Origin: Ancistrus triradiatus
Lineage: Eukaryota; Chordata; Actinopteri; Siluriformes; Loricariidae
Assembly: GCA_025084515.1 (NCBI GenBank)
Contig: JAJAGP010000763.1
Location: forward strand, 186,001-250,000
Direction: 5' to 3'
Length of the DNA: 64,000 nucleotides
Shown here: in pieces, positions 1-13,800 of the stretch
Numbering within the stretch: the first letter of the stretch is position 1
Layout of the letters: every line of letters begins with the position of its first letter
Notes under the pieces: generated by a model
Told to the model about the DNA's origin: nothing
Seen by the model: only the letters and a program-made list of their open reading frames with translations
Database searches by the model: none
Made by a program: the position numbers and the translations under genes

Positions 1-262
1 GATTTACGGAGATCGGTCTGAAAAGTGAAAACATCCAGCAGTTCTAAGGGCAAAAATGCCTCGCTGATGCCAGAGGAGCATGGGCAAACTTATTCAAGCT
101 GATTGAAAGACAACAGCAACTCAATTAACCACTCTTTACAATAGAGGTCTGCAGAAGGGTCGCCTCTGAAAGGACAACTCGTCAAACCTTGAAGCAGATG
201 GGCTACAGCAGCAGAAGACCACACTGGGACAGGCAACTGAGGCTACAATTCACGTCAGCTCC
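1..262 (+). mobile_element. Tc1/mariner family D fragment (continues left of window)
   Basis: The segment carries the coding-strand remains of a common teleost Tc1-like element whose ends read ACAGGTGTACCTAATAAAGTGGCC. The recognisable part is around 185-245, beginning CTTGAAGCAGATGGGCTACA. The reading frame is broken. It abuts the LINE below without a visible junction repeat. Confidence 0.6.
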
Positions 263-2030
263 GGGGACATGTCTCTGTACAAAGTCTTATAAAGTAAGGA
301 AAGCAGAGAAGGCAGCTAAGAGGCGGTATAAGGACAAAGTCGAGGCTCACCTGTGTGGCGGCGACAGCAGACGGGTGTGGCAGGGACTCCGGACTATTAC
401 TGACTTCCAGAAAAATACACACATCTCAACGCTTGCGGATCAATCACTGGTAGGAGATTTAAACACCTTCTACGCACGTTTTGAACTCAATAGTGCAAGC
501 GCTAATACCGTTAGCATCGCTAGCACCGCGATTAACACTTGCACTGCTGTAACGTGCGACTTCAGCAGTGAGGACTGTCCAATCATCATCATCATCATCA
601 TCTCAGAGCACGACGTGAGGAAGGCTCTGTCACGAGTAAACAGCAGGAAAGCAGCTGGCCCAGATGGCATTCCTGGGAGGGTGTTAAAATCATGTGCCAA
701 CCAGCTATCTGCTGTATTTACCACCATTTTCAACCTCTCCCTGGCTTACTCTGTCGTCCCTAGATGTCTCAAGACATCTACCATCATCCCTGTACCGAAG
801 AAGACCAACCCTGCTTGCCTTAATGACTACCGCCCTGTAGTTTGACCTCTGTTGTAACGAAGTGTTTTGAGAAACTCAAAGACTTCATTTGCTCATCCCT
901 GTCTGACAGACCACAAGTGGTGAAGTTGGGGAAATTTACATCTGGATCCTTAACCCTTAATACCGGTGCCCCACAAGGCTGTGTCTTAAGCCCTCTGCTG
1001 TACTCTCTAAACACCTATGACTGCACAGCTAACCACAGCTCCAACACCATTGTGAAATTTGCCGACGACACAGTGGTGGTGGGCCTGATCTCTAACAATC
1101 ATGAGGGGGCCTACCTGGATGAGGTGGAAAAGCTGACATCATGGTGTAATGATAAACTGGAGATGAATGTCTCCAAGACAAACGAGATGATTGTGGACTT
1201 CAGGAGGGAGAAACAGCGCATTCATTACACACCACTTTTAATCAGCGGAACCAGCAGTGGAGAATGTGAGCAGCCATAGGTACCTTGGAGTCCATATCTC
1301 TGAGGACCTAACTTGGTCCGCACACATCTCCATAACAGTGAAGAAGGCACGGCAGCGCTTGTATCGCCTCAAGCAGCTAAGGAAATTCAAAGTCTTCGTA
1401 GAACTGCAGAAAACCTTTTTCACCGCAACAATAGGATCTGTTCTGTCTGGAAGCATCACTGCCTGGTATGGTAACTGTAGTCTACAGGACAGGAACGCTC
1501 TTCATAGAGTGGTAAGATGTGCAGAGCGCATCATCAGGACCAAACTTCCTGGACTACAAGACATCTACTCCAGGCGGTGCATGTCTTCAGCAAGAAGGAT
1601 CATCAAGGACATTCATCATCCAAACCACAATCTGTTTCAGTGGTTACCCTCTGGAAAAAGACTCCACTCCAAGGCCAGAACTGAGAGGCTTAGGAAGAGC
1701 TTCTTTCCCCAGGCCATTAGATCTTTAAACGGTTAAAACCTTAATTTTAACCAAAACACTCTAATAGCTCTGTTTTTACTTGAACACTACCATTACTTCA
1801 GAATTGCACATTTCTAACTGTAATTTACAAACCACTGTCATATATTTTGTAAATATTGAATTATTCTCTTGTTCATTCTGTTTTTAGACTATTACTTATT
1901 TTTATTTTATTTAAATGTATAGTTACCTGCATCTCCAAGTTACCTGCACAGTCCTAGAGAAGTCTCTTTACATTTCACTGTCCCTTTGTACCAACTACAA
2001 ATGAACATGTGACAAATAAATCTTGAAAAT
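263..2030 (+). mobile_element. LINE (L2/Rex1-type), internally deleted and frameshifted
   Basis: A reverse transcriptase relic. Residues HDVRKALSRVNSRKAAGPDG (about 605-665) and STIIPVPKK form the finger region, NTGAPQGCVLSPLLYSL (958-1010) and FADDTVVVG (1060-1085) the palm, and SSHRYLGVHIS to SLNG (1265-1733) the thumb and C-terminus. A frameshift near 840 is followed by loss of roughly 100 residues, including palm motif A, so it is inactive. The 3' tail near 1,965-2,027 (CATTTCACTG...GTGACAAATAAATCTTGA) is typical of these LINEs. Clade assignment is from memory. Confidence 0.8.
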
Positions 2031-2033
2031 TGG

Positions 2034-2100
2034 ACATATGTGCATTAACGAGCAGCTGAACAGGTGTACCTAATGCAGTGGCCGGTGAGTGCGTGTACAT
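2034..2100 (-). mobile_element. Tc1/mariner family D terminal fragment
   Basis: The stretch GCATTAACGAGCAGCTGAAC then AGGTGTACCTAATGCAGTGG and CCGGTGAGTG is a terminal inverted repeat of the same family as the fragment at the left edge of the window, but in opposite orientation. Confidence 0.6.
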
Positions 2101-2361
2101 CAGTGTGAGAGTAGATCAGTGTAAGAAGACACTGAAGCAGCAGAACTAAAGAAAGTAGCTGAACACTGAAACTACGAGACAGCTGTTTAAGCAAGATTAT
2201 GAGAGACATGCAACTGAAAGAAGTGTCAGGATTTCCAGCTGAACAGACGTTAATTCTTTCCTGCAGTCTTGGAGGGTGCAAGAAGCTAGTTAGAATATTT
2301 CCACTATTTTCCACAGTGCTGTCCATTATAGCAGGAATTTGGATAATGGGAGTTTTGGGGA

Positions 2362-3732
2362 CAGAGTATGGCAAAAAAGTATTTAGTCAGCCATTGTGCA
2401 AGTTCTCCTCCTTAGAAAGATGAGAGAGGTCTGTAATTTCCATCATAGCTACACTTCAACTATGAGAGACAAAATGAGGAAAAAATCCAGGAAATCACAT
2501 TGTAGGATTTTTAAAGAATTTAATTGGAAATCATGGTGGAAAATAAGTATTTGGTCACCCACAAACAAGCAAGATTTCTGGCTCTCACAGACCTGTAACA
2601 ACTTTAAGAAGCTCTTCTGTCCTCCACTTGTTACCTGTATTAATGGCACCTGTGTGACCTCGTTATCTGTATAAAAGACACCTGTCCACAGCCTCAGACA
2701 GTCAGACTCCAAACTCAACCATGGCCAAGACCAAAGAGCTGTGGAAGGACACCAGGAAGAAAATTGTAGACCTGCAGCAGGCTGGGAAGAGTGGATCTAC
2801 AATAGGGAAGCAGGTTGGTGTGAATAAATCAACTGTGGGAGCAACTGTAAGACATACAAGACCATTGACCCTGCTAAAGCCAGTACATGTCCAGGCCCGT
2901 CCCTGAAGTTTGCCAGAGGGAGAGCATATGGATGATCCAGAATGAGGATTGCTAGAATCATGTGGTCAGATGAAACCAAAATGGAACACTTTAGGGTAAA
3001 AAAACTCAACTGGCCGTGTTTTGAGGAGAAGAATGCTGAGTTGCTTGCATCCCAAGAACACCATACCTACTGTGAAGCATGGGGGTGGAAACATCAATGC
3101 TTTGGGGCTGTGTTTTCTGCAGAGGGGACAGGACGGACTGATCCGTGTTATGTTTAGGGAAGAATGGGACGGGGCCATGTATGGTGAGATTTTTAAGCCA
3201 AAAAACCTCCTTCCATCAGTGAGAGCCATTGAAGGATGGAACGTGGCTGGGGCTTCCAGCATGACAATGATCCCAAACACACCGCTCAGGCAACGAAAGG
3301 AGTGGCTCCGTAAAAAAGCATTTCAGGGTCCTGGAGTGGGGCCTAGCCCAGTCTCCAGACCTCAGCCCCATAGAAAATGGAATGTGGGAAGGGAGTTGAA
3401 AGTCTGTGTTGCCTCCAAAACATCACTGCTCTAGAGGAGATCTGCATGGAGGAATGGGCCAAAATACCAGCTACAGTGTGTGCCAACCTGGTGAAGACTT
3501 ACAGGAAACGTTTGACCTCTGTCATTGCCAACAAAGGTTATGTTACAAAGTATTGAGCTGAACCAAATATATTGACCAAATACTTATTTTCCACCATAAT
3601 TTACTATTAAATTATTTAAAAATCCTGAACTTGAAGTGTAGCTATGATGAAAATTACAGACCTCTCTCATCTTTCTAAGTAGGAGAACTTGCACAATCAG
3701 TGGCTGACCAAATACTTTGTGCACCACTAGTG
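2362..3732 (+). mobile_element. Tc1/mariner family A, copy A1, internally deleted
   Basis: The termini read GGCAAAAAAGTATTTAGTCA and its inverse ending near 3,732. The transposase starts at 2,721 (MAKTKELWKDTRKKIVDLQQ, the helix-turn-helix part). It jumps at about 2,857 from VGATVR to LLKPVHVQARP, losing the rest of the DNA-binding region. The catalytic part has frameshifts. It is not autonomous. Confidence 0.85.
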
Positions 3733-4450
3733 TAAATACACTTTGGAATATTATGAATCATGCTGGGATGACAAGGATCATCAGATTTTACACAAACTTG
3801 GAGTCCATGCCAGCCTGAGCGCACACTGTCATTACCACAGAACAGGGATATACCAACTTTTCTCTTGAATTATTACACCGATTATATTATTTGCAACGAA
3901 AAACACTTAAATTAGAAGCAAAATATAAGCATTTTCATGCTCTCACTTGTTCTGTATTGCCTTTATTATAAAGCATGTTGAAGACTGAATCAGAGCGAGA
4001 TAAATCCGACTACACCTGCTGAACATTAGACTTAGTGTACAGGCTTGGTGTTTTCCCAGGGCAATAGAGAACAGTGTTCATTACACCATGTTACACTACA
4101 ATACTGATCTTCAAACCAAGAGCTGATGTACCCAAGTAGAGCTGAAAATACCCAGGTTTGGACATGTTTAAACACAGAGATCACAAACAAGCCTATTGAA
4201 ACACTTTAAAACCACACATGATGCTAAAAAAAGAAAGTGAGATTACAACCCCTGGCAAAAACAGTGAAATCATCGCACTTGGAGGACGTTCAACCAGCTT
4301 TTTCTGTTTAATAGCTGAGCATTCTCAAACTAAATTAATGTAATAATTACTTTAATTAAAATCATACATTTTCTTCCTATCAAGTAGAGGAAAAAATTAT
4401 GGAATCATCAAATAAAGAAATAAATGTAATTTGATTGTCTATCACAATAC
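3733..4450. other. Non-coding stretch, nothing recognised
   Basis: AT-rich sequence downstream of the last supported host exon. I see no splice-bounded open segment or known repeat. Confidence 0.5.
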
Positions 4451-4454
4451 ACAC

Positions 4455-5008
4455 AGACCGGCCAGTTTATTAGAGCGCCATCTAGTGGTGTGTCAGACCA
4501 CCTTTGGGCTTCAGAACCACTGCAGCCATGGCTTAGATTCCACTATGTGCAGGAATATTGACCATGTGGATGGGAGGGTTTCTCGCACTTGGTGCAAATT
4601 AGATGGAGGTACTGACATGCTCTGTTCTACCCATGGCTGGATTACTGACCAGGCTGCCATGAAGGGATGAACTTGGTCAGCAACAGCGCTTACATGAGAC
4701 CCCTGTCCAAACATCCAATCACAGTTAGAGGACCCAGGATGTGCCAAGAAAACCTGACACTATTACTCCATCTCCACCAGCTTGAACTGCTGACACCTGG
4801 CAAGGAGGGTTCATCAGTTCATGCTGCATTTGATCCGTGCCTCAATGAAGTCACTCAGATCGCTCAAATATCCCATGTTAATGTGGATTCCCGCTAAAAC
4901 TGGCCCACACACTTCATTTTAAGCTGAAGTCTGGGGGCACGTGACTCATTTCCATACAGGGAAATGCCAACTATGACAGAGCAGTTGTCTCAGTGGTCGG
5001 CCAGTGCA
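4455..5008 (-). mobile_element. Tc1/mariner family D relic
   Basis: It begins ACCGGCCAGTTTATTAGAG, a decayed form of the CACCGGCCACTTTATTAGGT terminus, and ends near a similar GTCGGCCAGTG. The interior keeps diverged transposase phrases (for example CCCAGGATGTGCCAAGAAAA) on the minus strand, with many stops and deletions. Confidence 0.6.
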
Positions 5009-5009
5009 T

Positions 5010-6364
5010 ATACAGAATGCATTTGCAAAGAAGGCATTCCCTGCACTTTCCTCACGTTTTATTGTGGCCTTGTGCTAAAAATTTTTTCCAAATTTATTTG
5101 CCTTAGGCAGAGATTATAGCCTCCAGTCTTCTTCAGTATGAGGTCACAAGGTTTGCACATCTGGTTTTAGGGATTTTCTGTGTCAGGTTGTCTGGGGACC
5201 GTTGGTGAACAGCCATTTTCAGGTCTCTCAAGAGATGTTCGATTGGGTTCAAGGCAGAACTCTGGCTGGGCCACTCAAGGACGCTCACAGAGTTCCTAAG
5301 CCACTCCTGTGTGTCTTGACTGTGTGCTTATGGTCACCGTCTTGTTGGAAGTTGAAGCTTCGGAACAGTCTGAGGTCAAGAGCACTTTGGATCCGGTTTA
5401 AGATTATTGCATTCCCTCAACCCTGACCAGTCGCTGTCCCAGGCATTGAAAATCAGCATGATGCTGCCACCACCATGCTTCACTGTAGGGATGGTATGGG
5501 CAGGTGATGAGCAGAGCCTGGTTTCCTCCAGACATGACACTTCGAATCGAGGCCAAAAGGTGTCTTGGTTTCATGAGCCCAGAGAATCTCGTTTCTCACA
5601 GTCTGAGTCCTTTAGGCTTTTGTCTGTCTGGTCGCTAAAGCCCAGATTGGTGGAGTGCTGCAGTGATGGTTGAGCTTCTGGAAGGGTCTCCCATCTGCAC
5701 ACAGGATCTTTGGAGCTCGGCCAGTGTGACCATTTCTTGGTCAGATCTCTTGTGAAGACCCGTCTATCCCGATTACTTAGTTTGGTGGGACGGCTCCGCT
5801 GTAGGAAGAGTCCTGTTTGATCCAAACTTCTTCCATTTAAGAATTATGGAGGCCACTGTGCGCTTATGAAGTTTTTGTTTTTTTAGAATTTTTTTGTACC
5901 CTTCTCCAGTTTTGCGCCTCTACACAATCCTGCCTCTGAGCACTACAGGTAGTCCTTTTCTCCTCTCCACTTGTTTTTCCTCTGATATGCATTGTTAGCT
6001 ATGAGACCTTATATGGATGGGCATGTCTTTACAAATCATGTCCAACCAACTAAATTTACCACAGGTGGACTCCAATCAGGTGCAGAAACATCTAGATCAA
6101 GAGAAATGGGAGGGCCCCAAGAGAAAAAATTCAAGTGTCATAGCAAAGGGTCTGAATACTTGCGTCCATGCGAATTTTCAGTTTTTCTTGTTTAATACAT
6201 TCGCAAAAAAGTTCTGTTTTTACTTTCTCCTTATGAAGTATTGAGTTCAGATGGATGACAAAAAACCTGATTTTTTATTTATTATTTATTTTTTATTTAG
6301 TACCAGGCCTCTACATAAAATGTGGAAAAATGTATAGGATCTGAAGACTTTTCGAATGCATTGC
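5010..6364 (-). mobile_element. Tc1/mariner family E relic, near full length
   Basis: The ends ACAGAATGCATTTGCAAAG and CTTTTCGAATGCATTGCA are degenerate copies of the teleost Tc1 terminus ACAGTGCATTCGGAAAGTAT. Inside, the minus strand carries transposase phrases such as those matching GATGCTGCCACCACCATGCT (5,460) and GGCCACTCAAGGACGCTCAC (5,269). Many frameshifts make it a fossil. Confidence 0.75.
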
Positions 6365-7100
6365 ATCCCACTAGTAGTTCCTTATCGCTCCTCCTCATTA
6401 CAGCCTGATGGACTTCACTAAGAAAAATAATTATATTCCTCAACCTGGTGCCAACCTTCACGAACACTGACTTTACAGGATGGAGTCTTTCACAGACCAC
6501 CGCAGGGTTTGATGCCTTACTTGGTCTAGCTCCTTTTATTACCTTCCCATTTTGTTTCTACTTGCACCAACTTTTAGACACAGCTGACCAGGAACAACCA
6601 ACAACTGCCACACTTCATACTGGATTTCCTTCCTGAAGGAGTCTAACCTTTTCCATTGTTTCGAACGGCCACTCCTAGTTGGGGCCATGGTGATTCCATA
6701 CCTTTATCCTCAACATTGAGAGCCCATCATTTTTCCCCTACATTGTCTAGAACATAATGTTTCATAAAGCCAGTATGTTCAGCTATTAAACAAACATGGT
6801 GTCATATCTGTAATTTCTTTATTTGCTACAAATAGAAATCCAGTGTAAACTCTACAGAAAAGCTGGGTGAACAGTGCGGTGATGCCATTATTTAGTGCCA
6901 AGAGGTTAAATGGCAAGGCCGGCACTTCATGGCGCACGATAGAGCAGACGGAACACCGATGGCTGCTTCTTGACCAGAATGCAACCGAGTTAGCTGTGAG
7001 AAGAGCCATGCTCAAGCGCTCGGCATGCAGAGTAAACAATAAGGGAAATGCGCCGAAACTAACGTCTTAGCTGGCATGAGCAAAGATGTGATTCTGACAC
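6365..7100. other. Unclassified sequence downstream of the last supported exon
   Basis: The 6,370-6,690 part looks like a decayed transposon, but I cannot name it. The minus strand at 6,820 has an AATAAA string, which might be a polyadenylation signal but also occurs by chance. No hydrophobic terminal exon was found here. Confidence 0.35.
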
Positions 7101-7183
7101 CCAGCTCGGAAAGGCTAGACCTCCTCCTCATCAGCGCCTGCTTTTGCTCCTCCACCGAGTGTGGATCTGCATCAAGGCCGTCC
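7101..7183 (-). CDS. irag2: Exon 33: last supported exon (partial C-terminus)
   Basis: The segment after acceptor cactgtgcag encodes DGLDADPHSVEEQKQALMRR then RSSLSEL, like the family sequence EETVERTRKPSLSEKK. A possible donor is CTGG/GTGTCA at phase 1. Without it the frame runs on to a stop near 7,015. The expected KASH-like or tail-anchor hydrophobic segment was not found further left. Confidence 0.65.
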
Positions 7184-10100
7184 CTGCACAGTGGGTCACA
7201 AAACTGAATCCCTGAATTCTGAGCACTGATGTATGGGTTCAGCTTAGCCAAGACGAGGGCGATATGCAGGCAGCAGAAACAAACAGCGAGGGGTTCTTAC
7301 CTAAGAGCAGGATTATCTGTCTCAGCCCAACCTCCAGAACTAAAATAACGCTTTAGCGGCAGACGCCGCCAGCTCTCCTCCATCAAGTTCCTGCAAAGCG
7401 CATTACATATACACGCTCTAACTCAGAGTGCCAGAGCACAGACTCCATGCTTCGAGTGGGCCTTGCACTTGGTGCTGTGCCTGCTCAGGGATCAGCTTCC
7501 CAATAGCTTAGATCAACAAATGAATGGCACTTCAATTTTGATCCTGGAATATGATTCAAATTTAAAGACATAATACATTACAGGTGAAGCACTCTGGTGA
7601 AGTGCCCTAATCCATTTCCCATCTCTTAACAGTAGGCATCACAGCAGACGGATCTCTGGAGATCCAGCAGTGAATAATACAAGACTAGTGGTGAGATCAT
7701 TATCACCAACTGATCACTTTCAATGCCTCACGAGGCTGAATCTCAAAAAGCATTCTAAATGTGTTGTACTCCACGCATTAAGAGCGTAGAGAGAATGGGA
7801 ATGTTCTGCAAGGTTAATGAAAGGAAGGTTAATTCATCAGATTTAGTCAAACATGTAGTACCAGGTAGGCTCCTAAATACGGTACATAATCGGTCTGCAT
7901 TATCTGCTTGGTATTTGTGGTACATGAGCGAGAAAGGGATCTGCTGCTATTCAAACTCCACGAGATTCTAGGTGAAGATTAGAATCCTGACCACCAGGTT
8001 ATTCCAGACCCAGAGAAATTCCTCTCTGCCCGTGTCGGCGCAGTGGCACTCCTGCTTACCTGGGTGAATGACGCGACAGCTTCTCTGCCTCTGTGTCCTT
8101 GGCCATCTTAGTCTGTGGAAAAATTCAACTGGTTATTCTCCGTTTCAAGTGTCTCTCTGACACGGTTTTAGATAGCGGACTTGATTTCCTCACCATGTCT
8201 GCGTTAGACAGGCCTCCACCATTACGCGAACTGGCAGCCATGTTGACACGTTGGGCCGCCACCTACAGAACAAAGCACAGTTTCTTACGCCGCATAGTTC
8301 TACACCAAACCCTTCTTTTGACACTGTACAGTGGAGACCTACAAACAGAGTACTGAAGCATTACTGATCTAACGTTCCTTTCCGTTCCGACTGTTTTTCA
8401 TGACTGGCTATACACGACAGGAACAAGCTTACATCAATACTGATCCTAATTCACACTGGGCCAGTTTAGAGAACTGAATGAACGTCTTTGGAAAGTGGGA
8501 GGAAACCGCAGCACCTGGAGTAAACCCCCACAGACATGGGCAAGACATGCAGACTCCACACAGCAGATCAAGGTGATGGAGCTACAGTGATGCTCATCCA
8601 CTCCAAAAACTACTTAAAACACGTTTAAAGAATATATTTGAAAGAGTATACTTTTATAGCCTAATCTGTAACTACGTTTGCAATCAGTAACAACTTGTAT
8701 TGCTCCATTGTTGAAAAATTTTATAAAACTACATAAAAATGGAAAGACAAAAAGAAAAACAAATATTTCTCAGTAAAATACAACCATCAAGCCAACACTT
8801 ATATTTGTGTGTTAAAGTTGTTTACAAAAAAATCACAACTACAGCATGCTAGCTTGCACATACCTTGTATAGCTGAGAGGTTGTCGGTTTTTTCACAGTT
8901 GAGAGCTTGTCTGCTGTTAACATGGAAATAAAGCGAAGCGTTAGAGTTAAATCAGAGTATATACAGTGGGGCAAAAAAGTATTTAGTCAGCCACTGACTG
9001 TGCAAGTTCTCCTACTTAGAAAGATGTAATTTTCATCATAGCTACACTTCAACTATGAGAGACAAAATGAGGGGGAAAAAAATCCAGGAAATCACATTGT
9101 AGGATTTTTAAAGAATTTAATTGTAAATCATGGTGGAAAATAAGTATTTGGTCACCCACAAACATGCAAGACTTCTGGCTCTCACAGACCTGTAACAACT
9201 TCTTTAAGAAGCTCTTCTGTCCTCCACTCATTACCTGTATTAATGGCACCTGTTTGAGGCTGTGCACAGGTGTCTTTTATACAGGTAACGAGGTCAAACA
9301 GTCAGACTCCAAACTCAACCATGGCCAAGACCAAAGAGCTGTGGAAGGACACCAGGATGAAAACTGTAGACCTGCAGCAGGCTGGGAAGAGTGAATCTAC
9401 AATAGGCAAGCAGGTTGGTGTGAATAAATCATCTGCGGTAGCAATTGTAAGAAAATGGAAGACATACAAGACCATTTATAATCTCCCTCGATCTGGGGCT
9501 CCACACAAGATCTCATCCCATGGGGTCAAAATGATCATGAGAACGATGAGCAAAAATCCCAGAACCACACGGAGGGACCTGATGAATGACCTGCAGAGAG
9601 CTGGGACCAAAGTAACAAAGGCTACCATCAGTAACACACTATGCCGAGAGGGACTCAGATCCTGCAGTGCCAGGCGTGCCCCCCTGCTTAAGCCAGTACA
9701 ATGTCCAGCCCGTCTGAAGTTTTTTTGCCAGAGAGCATATGGATGATCCAGAAGAGGATTGGGAGAATATCATGTGGTCAGATGAAAACCAAAATGGAAA
9801 CTTTTTGGTTAAAAATTAAACTCGCCGGGTTTGGAGGAAGAAGAATGCTGAGTCACATCCCAAGAACACCATACCTACTGTGAAGCAATGGGGGTGGAAA
9901 CATCATGCTTTGGGGCTGTTTTTCTGCAGAGGGGACAGGAACGACTGATCCGTGTTAAGGGAAGAATGAACGGGGCCATGTATGGTGAATTTTTAAGCCA
10001 AAACCTCCTTCCATCAGTAAGAGAATGAAGATGGAACGTGGCTGGATCTTCCAGCATGACAATGATCACAAACACACCGGCTGGGGCAATGAAGGAGTGG

Positions 10101-10789
10101 CTCCGTAAAAAGCATTTCAAGGTCCTGAAGTGGCCTAGCCAGTAATCCAGACCTCAGCCCCATAGAAACATGTGTGGAGGGAGTTGAAAGTCCATGTTGC
10201 CCCCAAAAACATCACTGCTCTAGAGGAGATCTGCATGGAGGAATGGGCCAAAAATACCAGCTACAGTGTGTGCCAACCTGGTGAGGACTTACAGGAAACG
10301 TTTGACCTCTGTCATTGCCAACAAAGGTTATGTTATAAAGTACTGAGTTGAACTTTTGTTATTGACCAAATACTTATTTTCCAACATGATTTACAATTTA
10401 ATTATTTAAAAATCCTACAATGTGATTTTTTTTCTCTCATTTTGTCGTGTAGCTGTGATGAAAATTACAGATGAAAATTATATACACACACACAAATTTA
10501 GATTCTGCTTAGATTCCAGGTGGTAGATCATTCTCACTACTGGAGTGACACTGATGTGTTGGTGTGTTCAACTGGTACAATTGAATGAGTACTATAACAA
10601 ATATTTTTGGTGTTACGCTAGGACAATGCAGAAAAGTTATAATATTGCTAAAGGCAAAAAAGGGAAAAGGGAGAAAAAAAAAAAAAAAAAAAGATGGAAA
10701 GGGGTTTTTCAAATAAACAATGACGTATCAATCTGTAAGCCACGATATTTGAGGTGGTTTGTAACTCCAGCAGCACTGCTGTGTCTGAT

Positions 10790-10858
<69 letters not shown>

Positions 10859-13800
10859 CACACCACCATGTCACTGCAGTGCTGAGAATGACCCACCACC
10901 CAAACAGTACCCGACCTGTGCCGGTCCTGACCATTAGAGAACAGAGTAAATTGGACAAAGGCGTGTACAGCACGTGGGCAGCACGTGGGCATTACCCCTC
11001 TCTGGTTTAGAGCCGAAGGACCTCTTATGATGCGATTGGTTCTCTCTGAGCTCCAACAGCTCTGCGTGCTCTTTAGTGTACGTCCTCCTCAAGTTCTCCA
11101 CGTGCTGAATCATCACCTCCACTGCTTTGCCCATGCGAGCCTCCTACACAGAAGCCAGCGCGGGCATTACAAAGACACTTTTGTGGGAACAAAAGGAGTA
11201 ACTTGTACAGAAGCAAAAGCTTCACAATACCACCGGTCTGACATCATCAGACGGTTATTAAGACGCACGAGTAAACCAGTGCGTGCTAACAGGGGGCATA
11301 CCTGGTTAATTGCGCCCAGCATTTCGGAGCGACTGGCCACTCGGGTCATGGACTGGATTAGGATGTCCAAGTTTTTCTGCAGTCGCTGGATGATTTCCAT
11401 GGCCTGGTTATCCTCCCCACACAAAGGGATCAGAGCCTGAAGGAATAAAACCAGGTGCAGTTAGGAGCATATCAACCTCAAACAATTCTGGGTCACACTT
11501 CGCATTTATTGGCCCAAATACCGCCATGGAGTGACAGCGTTTACTTAGCCAGATCTGCAACAGACGGGCCTCATTTGGCCCAAAACGCAAATCCCACACA
11601 AGTGTTATCTGTTGGTAGATTACGTGGGCCACATGCAGCCCAGAGTTTTGTGACTTGATGGACCTCCATTGACCCACATGTTCAATACATTTGTGACAGC
11701 TGTAAATGACCCATAAAGGCCTAAATAAACCATATCTGGGTCTTAGCTTAAGGAAATTGAAGAGATTTTGGTCTTTGACGCAACAACCTTCTCTTGAAAA
11801 TGAAAACTGTACACAGGAAGTGGGTGGCCTAACATTGAGCTGATTTACATATTAGGGAGATGCAGAAATCAGATTTCAGTGTGGCTGATGAACAGTTGAC
11901 TATTGCATGTAAATCTACAGTATACGGACAAAAATATCAGGTCGCACCTCTTGGGTATTTCAGGTATCTCACTTTGTCCCAATGAATTTGGGTTTGGTAC
12001 TTTAATAGGAACCCACCAACACAAGACGACAGCTCGTGAAATTTCTTCCACGAAAGGCAGTTGTGGTGAGTTTGGTGTGAAGGAAATGTACTGATCCACA
12101 CAGAGCCCTGACCTCAACCAGATCGAACATCTTTGAATGGAGATTGCAAGCCAGCCCCATTGCAATCTAGTCCAATGCACATCTGACCTCACAAATGCTC
12201 TCCGGGACGAATGAGCAACTATTCCCACAGAGAACGTCCAAACTCTTGTAGAAAGCATTACCAGAAGGGTGGAAGCTGTTCCAGCTGCAAATGGGGGAAC
12301 CAACACATGACTGCCTATGGATTTACAATGGGATGCCATAAATGCTCCTGCGTGTGTCTCAGTATTTTAGTCCACAGTGTTGATGTGGTTAAAATCTTAT
12401 CAGGGCACAATCCAGATACGAGATGCATGGAAAGATAAAAGTGCAAATGGGGTCAATTTGAGCTTAGCATAGCTTGAGGCAAGTGTGTCATGACCTGGCA
12501 TGTCGATTACAGATATATTATTTAGCAGACCGTGCTAGACACAATGTTAAGCTGATAAACAACGAAGCTTCACTTTAAAGCAAGCCAAAAGACACATTGG
12601 GCTAACTCAAACCAGAATGGAACAAAGTGTGAGCATGCAGTGACATGGTGTAGGGCTGAAGGGGTTATCCCATCAGCATCAGATCTGCTATGTTTCACAC
12701 AGTATTTGCTTCACAGAGGCAATAATTAAGCTAGGTTGGGATCATCAGCAATGTTCAAATCAACAGAACCATGTCAAAGGAAACACAGTGGTGTGAAAAA
12801 GTCTTTGTCCCTTCCTGATTTCCTATTTTTTGCATGTTTGTCACACTTAAGTGTTTTGGAACATCAAACCAATTTAAATATTAGTCAAAGACAACACACA
12901 AGTAAACACAAATGCAGTTTTTAAATGAAGGTGTTTATTATTAAGGGAGAGAAAAATCCAAACCTACATGGCCCTGTGTGAAAAAAAGTGATTGCCCCCT
13001 TGTTAAAACATAACTATGGTCACTGTCTCTAGCCACACCCAGGCCTGGATTATTACCAAACACCTGTTCTCAATCAGGGACATCACTTAAATAGGACCTG
13101 CCTGACAAAGGAAGGACACCAAAAGATCCTTAAAAGCTACACACATTCATGCCGAGATCCAAAGAAATTCAGGAACAACTGATAAAGAAAGTCATTGAGA
13201 TCTATCAGTCTGGAAAGGGTTATAAAGCCATTTCTAAAGCTTTGGGACTCCAGCGAACCACAGTGAGAGCCATTATCCCACAAATGGTGAAGGACATTGG
13301 AACAGTGGTTGAACCTTCCCAGGGGTAGCCGGCCGACCAAAATTACCCCAAGAGCGCAGCGGCGACGTTGTCCAAGACGACTCATCACTGCAGGCCTCAA
13401 CTTGCCTCAGTTAAGGTCAGTGTTCATGCCTCCACCATAAGAACGAGACTGGGCAAAAATGGCCTGCATGCAGAGTTCCAAGACCAAAACCACTGCTGAG
13501 CAAAAAGAGCATTAAAGCTCGTCTCAGTTTTTCCAGAACACATCTTGATGATCCCCAAGACTTTTGGAAAAACATTCTGTGGACTGACGAGACAAAAGTT
13601 GAACTCTTTGGAAGGTGTGTGTCCCATTACATCTGGTGTAAAAGTAACAGCATTTCAGAAAGAGAACATTATAGCAGCAGTAACATATGGGGGTGGTAGT
13701 GTGATGGTCTGGGGCTGTTCTGCTGCTTCAGGACCTGGAAGACTTGCTGTGATAAATGGAACTATGGATTCTGCTGCTACCAAAAAATCCTGAAGGAGAA

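Noticed and set aside
189..1736. A host gene with reverse-transcriptase similarity
   Set aside because: The frame is broken, motif A is deleted, and the 3' tail is that of a LINE.
6779..7039. Terminal exon of the host gene (86-codon frame)
   Set aside because: Its sequence shows no likeness to the family tail and no membrane segment. It may be 3' untranslated sequence or unrelated.
10545..10973. Open frames coding His-Thr or Cys-Val repeats
   Set aside because: They are translations of the CA microsatellite and poly-A run in repeat J.
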